Origin: Paulownia fortunei
Lineage: Eukaryota > Streptophyta > Magnoliopsida > Lamiales > Paulowniaceae
Direction of reading: 5' to 3'
NCBI GenBank assembly: GCA_019321725.1
Contig: CM033124.1
Span: forward strand, 10,354,001 to 10,418,000
Length of the DNA stretch: 64,000 nt
Shown here: piece after piece, positions 45,003 to 55,720 of the stretch
How the letters are laid out: every line of letters starts with the position of its first letter
How positions within the stretch are numbered: the first letter of the stretch is position 1
Notes under the pieces: model-generated
The model's input: only the letters and a program-made list of their open reading frames with translations
What the model was told of the DNA's origin: nothing
The model's database searches: none
Translations under genes and position numbers: made by a program

Positions 45003-46287
45003 TGATGAGTGGAATTTATACCCATTAATTGGTACCATTTGCTTAACTTTTTGATTAGTTTTTGAGATTTTTATGAGTTTTATTGTTGTTTTTAATATTT
45101 TTTTGTAGATTTGAATTTGAAGGAAGAATGTTGCTTAGATGTACTAAAATCTACATTCATCTTACATTTTTCAAAAAAAAAAAAATCGACACATGAAAAG
45201 TAGTGCTTAGGCGCTGGAAAAGTAGTGCCTAAGCGTTATTGCTACTGGAAAATGGTGTTATTCTAGAATATGCAGCGCCTAGGCGCTGCTTGGCGGATAA
45301 CTAAAGGAAAAATTATTATTTTGACCTTTTTAGGACATCTCCTATCTAATTTTTAACATACCAAGAGCCTCCATTTAAGATCTTTTAGAGAGGAAAGAGA
45401 GGAGAAGAATGAAAAGAAGCCAAGAAACAAGAAGGAAGGGAGAAGAAGAGAAGAAGAGAAGAAGAAGATGAGAAATTTCTTCCAAAATTTGATAAGAAGA
45501 CATTTACAAGGAAAAAAACTTATCCTACTTCCAAGTTCCTTTTTATTTTCCTCTTTCTTTCTTTATTCATGAATATTGTTAATTTTTCTTTTATTTTCAT
45601 CATGAACTAATTTCTTTTTTCCAGGATTGTGATGTAATTTAATTAGAATGTTTTGAATATTTATATCCTTTCAATTCTTAATTTATTTTCAAGTTGAGTT
45701 TTTTACATTGTTCTTAATAATTTCAATTATTTGGCCACTAATTGAATAATTTGCTAATCATATTGATCTGGAAGGTGATATATATGTGTGTTCTATGTGT
45801 AGAAAATCATAAATTGCATATGAGACATGAATATACTTACATGATTTGTGTAGTCATGTTAGAGATACATAAAACCTAATGAATTGTTGATTGTTGTAAT
45901 TCATATAGAAATATAGTAGGTTAGCAATTGATGATATTTTCATTAGACCTTGGGAGAGGCTAGTGGATAATTTAGAGATTCTCGACTATCACTTGAGAAA
46001 TAAATTGAGTTTAATAAGATAAATTATTCAATTCGAATTAATTATAGTGAAATCATATAACCCTAGGCTTTTAAGTTTTGAATTTTATAAGTAGTTGATT
46101 TTGATCATCAGTTAGTTTAGGTAGACTTAGTTTGTAATCATAAACCATTTCGTTTATTCAAATAGAATTAGAGTTAACAAATTTTGGGTACTTAATAATT
46201 CAACAGTTCTTATGGGAATGATTCTCTACTTATCATTTTATTACTTATTAAAGATAACGTGCACTTAGTTCACTAAATTCCGCAACA
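45003..46287 (+). mobile_element. Solo LTR S2, 1.29 kb
   Basis: Starts TGATGAGTGGAATTTATACC and ends CTAAATTCCGCAACA. The 5-bp duplication ATTTA flanks it at 44998-45002 and 46288-46292. No internal retroelement sequence adjoins either side. It carries GCGCCTAGGCGCTG-type motifs near 45205-45295 and a GAA-rich tract near 45440-45475. Confidence 0.9.
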
Positions 46288-46292
46288 ATTTA

Positions 46293-47557
46293 GGCTATTA
46301 TTTTTCAGGTACAACGTGACGATTTCTCTTAAAGGTATGTATTGTAGTAATCCTATTGTTTAATTTTTTTGTAATTTTTTTTCTTAGGTATAGGATTACC
46401 ATACAAATAATCAATTTAAATTTTTCCTAAATATTTAAGTTATGAAGGATTTAGTTCACAATTACCATGAATTTTTATCAAAACTTTAATTTTTTCTCAA
46501 ATTTTTATATAATTTTGGCTTAGGGTTATTAATTGCTATATCTTAGTGTTTCTGTATGGATTTTTATTTTTATTGTGTTGTTGGTGTGTTTAGTATGTCA
46601 TTATGTGTGTGCATAGTATCTAAAATTGTGATTGTGGGACTGTATGTTTATGAAATATTTTCTCTATAATTTGATTAATTGTGCATTTATGTATAATGTG
46701 ATCTCTATATTATTATTGATTAATTATGCATCATTGAATAGTAGTGGTTAGGTATAATTAGTTTGAATTTTCATTTATAATATTAATTTATATATTCTTG
46801 ATTGATTATGATTTATTGGATGGATGGTGATGATGGTTGAAGCGGATTTAAGGAGGGTTTAAGGGTAATGGTTGATTGGGAAATAGATGGTGACATATTA
46901 GCAATGAGGTTTAAGGGTGATAAATGGGGCATAATGGTGATGAGGGTTGAGGATTGAAGTTGGATATAGATGACCATATTACTATTACATTGATTAAATC
47001 ACACACATATCCACATGCATGTTTCATGTTGCATTTGTTGATTGGTTAATTTTAACTTATAGGTAATGGCTAATAATAGCCCTTCTTGGCAAGATGCTTT
47101 GATTCAACAGGATGAACTCAAGTTTCTTGACACATTTTTGAATTCAATGTATCATATATCCTTAGGGGTGGAAGTTAACATGTGGGAGAGGCTGTCTTAC
47201 CAATATAAAACTAAATATATTTGGGCAGGAATTATTAGAGTAATGCAGGTGAACTAATTAGATTGGGTGCCTTTAAACTCTTGTAAAAATAATTTTATTC
47301 GAATTAATATCAATTAGAAATTCTTCATCTTTATTTTTGCATTATTAAATTTAGATGGAGTCCATAAACTATATACAACTAATGGGCATAATCGCGCATA
47401 TTATTACGATTATGGAATATGCCTCTATGAATTTGGTCTTAAAAATATTTAAGTTGAGAATTTATAGAGATGTGATATCGATAAGTCCATTAAGACTTGT
47501 ACATACGATACAGGCTAACAAGGAAGATGTCTCGCTCCATGAGCAATGATGTGACAT
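46293..47557. other. Intergenic, possible decayed coding scraps
   Basis: Two adjacent plus-strand frames (47066-47257 starting MANNSPSWQDALIQQDEL, and 47355-47549) have fairly protein-like composition and are separated by a GT...AG-compatible gap. I do not recognise them and no third exon was found. Confidence 0.35.
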
Positions 47558-47562
47558 TAGTG

Positions 47563-48586
47563 TGATAAATATATATTTTAATATATTCATGTATCAAATC
47601 ATTTATACTTTTCTTAATTTAGTATTGTTAATATTATAGTTATATTAATATTTTGTGTTAGGGAATTAATGAATAAAAAATATAAAAAAGAGTCAAAAAT
47701 AAAATCGAAGAAGACAACACGTTTCGTAAAAAAATTGGGAGATAATATTTTATTGAATCAAATAATCATCACAATTAGAAGAAAGTGGTCACTTTTGCTT
47801 AAGTCCATCATATGTAGATCAAAATATATGTAAGAAATCACTTGGACTTTTCAAGTGATTGTTGGGCTCAAAATTAGCATATTTCTAAACTTATGCAATT
47901 TTAGTATTTTAGGCACAACTCCATTCTCAAAAACCCTATGGATCTGAATATTACTTCATTTGAAATCTAAGAGATAGAACTACAACTTTGTTGTTGGAAA
48001 CTCAACGCAATTCAGCCTTGATTATAACAAAAAATTCGTCTAAGTGAGAGCATTAGAAGGAATCTATCTATGTTGACATATCCTCTTAAATCAGACATAA
48101 CTTTCTACCTAATGGTTGCAATTAGGTGATTCAAGTTGGAAAATAAAGCTAATGACAAATCTAAAAATTTCATGTTGATTACCTTTCTAAAATTAGCTGA
48201 TTGTATGGAGAAAAATAGATGACAAAATTTGAATTTGAAAAGGATATGTAAATTTAGATCACATTTGAAGTTAATTGGAGATGCCAATCAAGGCACTCTT
48301 CTACTATAAATAGGGGCTATTGGATGGTATTCAACACATATAAAAACCCTTAAAGGAAGAAAGAATATTTTATTATTATCTTTTATTAGGCTAAGTTTTC
48401 TAGTAGTAATGTAAGTTTTTTAGCAGTAATAAAAATGTATTCTCTAGTTTTTTTTATTCAAGCCATCTTTTAGAAAATATAATCCAAAAATTTCAAATAA
48501 CTTTCCTGTGGATCGACTTCGGACTCCCGAGAAATTTATTACTTAACATAACTTACACTAGAGTCTGCAACTTTAAAGTTATAGTA
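47563..48586 (+). mobile_element. Solo LTR of the gypsy family, 1.02 kb
   Basis: Same family as the LTR at 38184-39877 but in the opposite orientation; it shares TGATAA...ATGTATCAAATC at one end and GCAACTTTAAAGTT at the other. It ends TA rather than CA. The 5-bp duplication TAGTG lies at 47558-47562 and 48587-48591. A middle segment present in the 38184 LTR is missing. Confidence 0.88.
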
Positions 48587-48591
48587 TAGTG

Positions 48592-49960
48592 TATGTGTAC
48601 GAGTGCTTGTTAGAGAACAAGTACATTGAATAAACCCATTCAAAAATTCTCAATTGGAAATAAAATGATGTCTAATACGAATTTTCTTATTACAGTAATG
48701 CAAAATATAGTCTTTAGACAAAGGCACCATTATAACCTTGTGCATAATGTATTGTGTTTTGAATTATTTATCTATTACATGATAATCAAAAGTAGAATAT
48801 TTTGGGTGCAATGTCTTCTTGTATCGAGGCTTATGAATAACCAACAAATGATTTATCACCTATCTGATGAATAGGTGAATCACGTATATTTTTCACGATT
48901 CTTGACTCATAAATCATTGGCCAATACTGGATGAAAATTTGAAAAAGAATTTTAAAATTTCATCAAGAAGCCATGTAACTAGGAATTTTTTTTATAATCA
49001 ATACCACCAGTACCTAGGTAGGGGGTTAGGCGAACCCCTACCCACTTATTGCTCATAAAAAACTCATATCAATATTACAATGATCAAGCTGAATAAAAAT
49101 AATGAGTACAACTCCCTTATACTTAAATAATGAGTACAACTCCCTCATACTTTTAAACTTAAAAGATAATAATTTTAATTTATCAACAAGAATAAAACCT
49201 CTAACAATCTTAGGGAGCTCTTGCACGATATTTGTAATTGTAAAGATTTGCTTTTTCGCCTATATCTAAGTATTCATAGCATGTTGCTAGATGCTACCCA
49301 TAATTTATGGGTTCTTTGGATAAATATTTTAACTCCAAGAGGATAACTTATATTCCCTGCCCGAGGCTCAATCGGAAGATTAGTTGACTGAATGATCGTA
49401 CTTACATAGTATTCATAATTAAAAAGATTTACTCTTTCACTTATATCTAGATCTTCATAACATGTTGCTAGACGCTATCCAAAATTTATGGGTTCTTGGG
49501 ATAAATATGTTAACTCCAAGAGGGTAACTTAATCGTTAACTAATCAAAATAATTAAATTATTCAATTAAGTCACAAAAGTTGTAAGCCTACCAGTAACTT
49601 ATGGGTAAACCTAAAGGGTCACACACTAACTTGGACAATTTCATTTTTTTTCTAAGAAATAATCCAAGTGTTGCATTAAACTAATTAACATAATTAATTA
49701 ATGGGGCTTATATTAATTCAATTATTGAATTAATTTAATTAATTTATTTAATTGGATTAGGAATTTCAATTGTAATAAGTAATCAATTGATTGGATCAAA
49801 TAATTGTGTTAGACCTATTTAATTAGTGAGATAAATTAGTTTAATTAATTGGATCAATTAAATTAGGGCTAATCAATTAATTAGTCTTGGATTTAAATGG
49901 TGTGGGCTTGTATAAAACCTATTAGAAATTAAATTGGGAATACAAATCCTAAGAATAATA
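48592..49960. repeat. Dispersed repeat R1, copy 2 (inverted relative to copy 1)
   Basis: Its reverse complement matches 29640-30026 joined to 39883-40270. It contains a tandem duplication (about 180-bp unit, 49255-49545) with the repeated ATGTTGCTAGA and TTTATGGGTTCTT motifs. The site equivalent to the gypsy insertion (TCAACTAATCTTCC, reverse strand) is intact at about 49374-49387. This may be an LTR, but its ends are not defined. Confidence 0.75.
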
Positions 49961-50998
49961 AGGTTTAAGAATTTGCATGTGATGGAAATTTTACTTACTT
50001 GTAAACATTGAACACAAAAAAAGAAGATAACGATGGAGATTTCCATTTGGATGAAAATTGGAAGGCTTTGAAAGCTTCTAGTGGCCAGTCACCTAAAAAT
50101 AGAGAGCTCCTCAAGTGGCTGAACACCCTAGCAACCCCCCAACCAAATTTCTTGCAAAGTCATGTTTTATTATTGTATTCATAAGTTGATTCAGGAATCA
50201 AAATACATACACCTAACACAAATGATTGTGTTCATTGTTCCAAAATCATAATATCTTCTAGGCTAGAATTATCAAATTGTATCTTACTAGTATAGCGTAA
50301 CTGCAAGTGAGCATCTAAGGCGTGGATGCTCTTAAAGGAGTAATGATTGAGACTCTAAGTAAATCAATCCAAGAAAGGGTTTTTCGATATTTGAGCTTCA
50401 TAATAAGATCGTGGATAAATAATGACCTGAGTCATTTCACAACATCTTCATCAACTGGAAGGTGATCAATTATAAAAAAATTTACTTCGTAGGCTTATTA
50501 TGTATTAAAATGTGCAACCGATTGAATAGTAGTGGTTCTGGGATACGATATAATTGTATATGATGTGATTACGTTTCAATTGTTGAAATTTTTTAGTTTT
50601 CCACTATGCTATGTATCCCAGGATGTGAGAACCCAATAGAAGTATATAGAAAACCAATCAACCTACTTGAAAATTTTTAGTTGACCAAATGAACTCTAGG
50701 TTTGATATGATATGTACTCAGTATATAGAGGGTTGTGTACTCCTTTCTCTAATTGAGATTCAATGGTATAGGACAATGAATAATATCGCTGCTTCCACTT
50801 CATTCTAGAATTCATATCTTTAGGTATTATTTTGCTTAATTTAAGCGATGTTGTATAGTTTATGAAATGAATAAACAATTATAATATAAAAAAATTTAAT
50901 TTGTATTTTGATGCTTCTAAAATAATAGATGCACCAAATACCTAGATTTATCAATTTGAAAGGGAGAAAAATTAGGAGAAGATATGTCTTTTTGAGTG
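49961..50998. other. Intergenic, unassigned repeat-like sequence
   Basis: No gene or clear element end. It may continue the R1 element, but this was not established. Confidence 0.55.
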
Positions 50999-51006
50999 CA
51001 ATAGAC
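50999..51006. repeat. Target duplication CAATAGAC (left)
   Basis: Eight bases, identical to 52050-52057. Confidence 0.95.
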
Positions 51007-52049
51007 TAGACACGACCACGGGTTGACCACGATTCACAGGTCGAACTCGTGAATCGGCCTGTGAGTCCACGGGCTGGTTATGGTTTTATCCAACTGGAAC
51101 TGCCAGGCCTGACTCGGCAGTTCCAGGGGGCAGAACCGTCGGGCCCGACCCGACAGTTTTTTAATTTTTTAATTTTTTTTATTTTTTAACAAAAATAGTA
51201 TAAAGTGTGTTATAGAGGTTTTGAACCATGACCTCCAAGTTATTAACAAAACACTCTAACCAAGTGAGCTAATGGATCATATGTTTATAATTTTGAATAA
51301 GTGCATAAATAAGTCTCATGATTTATTTTTTTCATTTTTTTTCTCTTAAATTATTTGTCTTGTTTCTGAAAATCAATATAATTGGTATTGTGCCCCTCTT
51401 TAAATTTTATTAATTAGTTGTAACAAGTTATAAATCAAGTCCTATATTTAAACATTTTATATTTCATCTAAATAATAAGTAAAATTTTGAAAATTATGTA
51501 ATGATACTACTTTACAATTATCTTAATAATAAGTAAATGATGCTACTTTATAATATCTAGTATTTATTCATCAACTTCTTATTTAGTATTATTAAATTAT
51601 TGTAATGTTGCATTGATTTAATATGATAACATTAACTCCAAAAACTAAAATTTAGTAAATTGTGCTTTATCAACGCAGTGTAAATGGAAAAATTATTTTT
51701 TAAAAATTTTATAATTTAATTTAGTCACTTTTGTTTTTGATCATATGCTTAAATTTTAGCTAACTTTTTTTTCAAATTTAAGTTAATTTTTTTTCATTAA
51801 GTTAAAAAATTAACAATATTTTTTGCAAATTTAAGTTCAAATTTTTTTTAAAAAAAATAAAATATAAGGGTCAAAATCAGAACCGGAACCGACGATTAAT
51901 TGAAACCAGAATCATAACTGGCCCAACGATTCCAAAATCTAGACCATAACCGACCTTGACGGTTAAGGTTAAGGGTTGGAATTTTCTTAATTTGTAGAAC
52001 CGACAGTTTCAAACCGTAATCGGCGGTTCCTAAACCATGGTTATGTCTA
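51007..52049. mobile_element. Non-autonomous hAT transposon, 1043 bp
   Basis: Inverted ends TAGACACGACCACGGGTT and, reverse-complemented, TAGACATAACCATGGTTT (14 of 18 match, mismatches mostly transitions). It has a perfect 8-bp duplication CAATAGAC, the hAT size. Subterminal regions are rich in GAACCG / CGGCGGTTC / GGCCCGACCCGAC motifs typical of plant hAT elements. No transposase frame. It contains a tRNA-like segment. Confidence 0.92.
51212..51276 (-). pseudogene. tRNA-derived segment (Ile-AAT-like) inside the hAT element
   Basis: On the minus strand a tRNA A box TAGCTCACTTGGTTAGAG (51254-51271) is followed by a TTAATAA loop, compatible with an AAT anticodon, then GGAGGTCATGGTTCAAAACC with a B box GGTTCAAAACC. 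The spacing is that of a tRNA. Arms are imperfect and no acceptor stem was verified, so I call it a tRNA-derived relic. Confidence 0.6.
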
Positions 52050-52057
52050 CAATAGAC

Positions 52058-52409
52058 CACACGTGCCACACATATTAAAACCACCATCTTCACCACTTCT
52101 ATTAAAACAAAAGAACTTGGCATATCTGGTTCAGATTGTGAAACTACAACATCATTCTCTCCTAAATGATTTTTGTGGTTATGCTATTTAGGTTATTTTG
52201 GTTTTTTGATTTATTTTAGTGGTTGGTCTTTCCTTATTTGAGAATATGTTCTTTTGGTTCTTTTTATTTGTTTTTGAGATAGATATTAGGATATGGATTT
52301 TGATATGAATACTTGTGTAGTTGGATATGAATTTATGAAAATTATTTTATATATGGATATGAATATGAATTTTATTTGGTACAAAATATGCAAAATTTAA
52401 TATAACTGT
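52058..52409. other. Intergenic, nothing recognised
   Basis: T-rich spacer between the hAT element and the tandem array. Confidence 0.7.
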
Positions 52410-53560
52410 ACACCACGTATTGAGGTAAATTAGGTCTTAATGCACACACAATATTTAGTGTATGTAAATGTGGTACTAAAGTATACTCTGTGGTATTGTG
52501 GTACTAAGTGCTATAAGTTGTAATTTATTTTTAAATTTTTATGCAAATGAGTCTCTTTTAAAATAATATATTTATCATTTTATATTGTATTAAAGTTGTT
52601 TTATACAACATATTAAGACATATTATGCCTTAACACTTGCAATGTCGAGTGGACATAAGCGAGTACTAAATGTCCTACAATTGATTAGTAAAAATTCAAC
52701 GTTTTAGTACTTATTGTGAATATATGGTACTAACTGGAGTTACGTGTGTATATTTTGTTGAATGCTGAAATAATAGAGTTTAGTTATTTTTTTATCTCAT
52801 TTGACTACGATAGCATGAATTCGTAGTTGTATAATAAATACAATCATGCACAATAGCTTATGGAAGAACATTTAAGTGAATTAGAGTTATTACATTCTAT
52901 GTTGCTTTACACTAGTGTCAATGAGCATGATTTATTGGGTGTGAGTAGTTTATTTTTAAATAATTACATACATGAGTCCTTTGAGTTATGTACAGTACAA
53001 AACACAATTTGTCATTATAGATTGTCAGTTGTATACACAATATATTGAGAAAAATTAAGCTTTAAAATACATTTAATATTGAGTGCACATCGCATACTAA
53101 ATGTTCAATGATAAGGAATATTCTATATTATAGTACATTCATACTAAATGTTTCGTACTAATTGTTAAGATATGTGACATATTTTATTAAATAATAAAAT
53201 AATCTAGAGTTTAGTTGTTGCTTTTTTCCTCATTTGACTATGATAACGTGAATTTGAGTCCTATGATGACTACAATCTATGCACTATAACTTATGAAAAA
53301 ATATTTAAATAAATTAATGGTATCACACATTTCATGTTGCTTTAGACTATTGTTAATGAACATGATTTAATAGATGTAAGTAATTTATTTCTAATATTTT
53401 CACACATGAGTCTTGTAAAAAAAACATAATTATAGATCGTGTTAAAATTGTTGTATATAATATATTTAGACATATTAAACTTTAAAAGGCATGCAATGTG
53501 GCACATAAAAGAGTACTAAATATTCTGCAAATAAAGTCAATTAAATACTAAGAATTCTGA
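52410..53560. repeat. Tandem array, unit about 425 bp
   Basis: Two full units start at 52604 and 53034 (each TACACAATATATT-like, with TCATTTGACTA, CTATGTTGCTTTA / TCATGTTGCTTTA and CATGATTTA in the same order). A shortened copy lies at about 52410-52603 and a partial copy at 53454-53560. Copies are diverged. Confidence 0.8.
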
Positions 53561-53859
53561 ATAATTTTTTTTTGGCTATTTAAAACAAATAATTAAATTA
53601 TTTTTAGATCATAAAAAAGATAAAGCAATATAATTGAGAGAGTAAAGTGTATAGAAAGTAAAATTAATTAACCCTTAGAATATTTCAACTTAGGTGGGAT
53701 AGTGGAAATAAAATTTATTTTACCATGGAGAGTACAGAAAAGAGTTTTCCACCCAAAATTGAAATAAGCCTTGGAAATTTAATCCAAAATAACAGTTAGT
53801 TTATTCCAACTTTAATTTTGTAACTATTTGAGAACATCACCACACTCGAGGCATCGTAA

Positions 53860-54103
53860 AATCACACACTTTTTGCAGTGGTACCTCTTCTCACTGCTCA
53901 GTTATCAGTGCTCGTGAAACCCGAAAACCTCTCACTTTTTCCTTTGACTCATTACTCAATCTCTGTGCGACTGTGCCACAACAATCGCATTTATACCACT
54001 CTCCTCTCTGCATAATTTGCTCTTGATGCTCACCCAACATTATTATTTCATTTTTTATTTGCTTTTTTCTCCCTCAGTGAGTCGATTTCTGTCAAATTCG
54101 CAG
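53860..54103 (+). other. Probable IDN2 5' UTR exon
   Basis: CT-rich, less AT-biased than its surroundings, ending CAG before a GTATTT donor at 54104. With the TTTTCAG acceptor at 54784 it defines a 5' UTR intron of 681 bp. The transcription start is not located. Confidence 0.45.
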
Positions 54104-54784
54104 GTATTTTTGTAATCTATAGGTATATATATGCATGTATATTTGCTCTCAATTTCGGCTGCTGGGAGGGTTTTATTTGCTTGCATGTTCACGTTGGGCT
54201 TCGAATTTGCTTCCGCATTTTTTCCATTTCAACAGATTTTAAGAAATTGATTTTGTTTTTTTTTTTGGTAATTGTAGTGGAATGTAGTGGGGTTGTGCCT
54301 AATTCAGCTCAGATCTTGATTTTTGTGATTTGTGGTAATTTATTCGGTAGAATGCATTTTTATTTTCTTTTTGAGTTCACTGCAAATTTGTAAAATTCAG
54401 AGGAAAATAAGAGATCAAAGGCGAATTTGCGTTATCTTTGTAAATTGGAGCCTCCCTTACAGCAAAAAGGTGAAAAAAAGGGTTTACTTGCAGAGTTTAT
54501 TGCAGATTTTCAGTATCTTGCCTTAAAAGATTTTGTTCTTTTCCCTTTTAAATTTACATGGTAAATTTCGTATGGCTATCTATATATCAATCTGGCAAAA
54601 TAGGATCCTGATTGTGGTTTCACGTGCTGATGTTGCAAGTAAATTTAACTCTGCAATTTAGGTGCAACTTTTCTTTTTGCTATTAAATGAACTGGTTCTT
54701 TCATTTGAAACACTTTTCTAGTTGTTTGACAATAGTGATATTCTTATGGATGGAAATTTGGATTAACATGCTTTTTCATTTTCA
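54104..54784 (+). other. Inferred 5' UTR intron of IDN2
   Basis: A T-rich stretch with GT and AG ends directly before the coding exon. Leader introns are common in plant genes. Small frames inside look like chance. Confidence 0.5.
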
Positions 54785-54799
54785 GTGAGATTGAGACTC

Positions 54800-55720
54800 A
54801 TGGGAAGTTCATTGGAGCATAGTTCTGGTGAAGACACTGATGCCAGCGATTCTGAAACTGAAGAGTATGAGGAGAAGACGTATGAAGAACTGAAGAATGG
54901 TAAGCACCAGGTTAAAATATCTGATATAGCTTACACGTGCGCCTTCTGCCCTAAGAAAAGAAAGCGAGATTTCCAGTACAAGGAACTCTTGCAGCACGCA
55001 AGTGCGATTGGCAGTTGCAGTTCACAGAAAAGAACTGCAAGAGACAAGGCAAATCACCTCGCCCTGGCAAAGTACTTGGAAAGTGACATAGCAGCTGTTG
55101 ATGCTGGTCCTTCAAAGCCTTCTGCTGAGGTAGATGCCTTTGCAGACCATGACCATGGTGAGATGTTTGTCTGGCCATGGATTGGAATCGTTGTAAACAT
55201 TCCTACTGACTTTAAGGATGGTCGTTATGTGGGGGAGAGTGGTAGTAAATTGAGAGATCAGTTGGCAAGGAGAGGATTTAATCCAACTAGGGTGCGACCT
55301 TTGTGGAATTACCAAGGTCATTCAGGAACTGCTATTGTTGAATTTCATAAGGATTGGTCTGGATTTACAAATGCCATGTCTTTTGAGAAAGCCTATGAGG
55401 CTAATCATCATGGAAGAGGAATTGGCTGGCAAAGAATGACATAAAGTCAGATCTTTATGCATGGGTTGCTCGCGCAGATGACTATAATTCTAATAACATT
55501 GTTGGAGAAAATCTTCGCAAGATCGGAGATCTTAGAACCATATCGGATATCATGGAAGAGGAAGCTCGAAAGACTAACAAGCTTGTAGGTAATTTAACAA
55601 ATGTTATTGAGGCAAAGAAAATGCACTTGCTAGAGATGGAGAGTAAATTCGAGGAGACTGAAAGCTCTCTACGCCAGTTGATCATGGAAAAGGATAATCT
55701 TCATCAAGCTTACAATGAAG
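54800..55720 (+). CDS. IDN2: IDN2 coding exon 1 (zf-XS and XS; contains frameshift)
   Basis: Frame 54800-55413 gives MGSSLEHSS to ANHHG. From 55414 the frame one base back gives KRNWLAKNDIKSDLYAWVAR, the conserved continuation, and runs to the donor after GAAG at 55720. The frames can be joined only if one base is missing in GGAAG at 55412-55416. The exon length fits phase 1 at the donor only when that base is counted. Confidence 0.93.

Noticed and set aside
46800..46960. G-rich GATGG/GGGTTTAAGGG repeats as telomere-like sequence
   Set aside because: The words are irregular and do not form TTTAGGG tandem units.
54785..54799. GTG at 54785 as start of IDN2
   Set aside because: It directly follows the TTTTCAG acceptor; the ATG at 54800 begins the family-like MGSS N-terminus and is the proper start.
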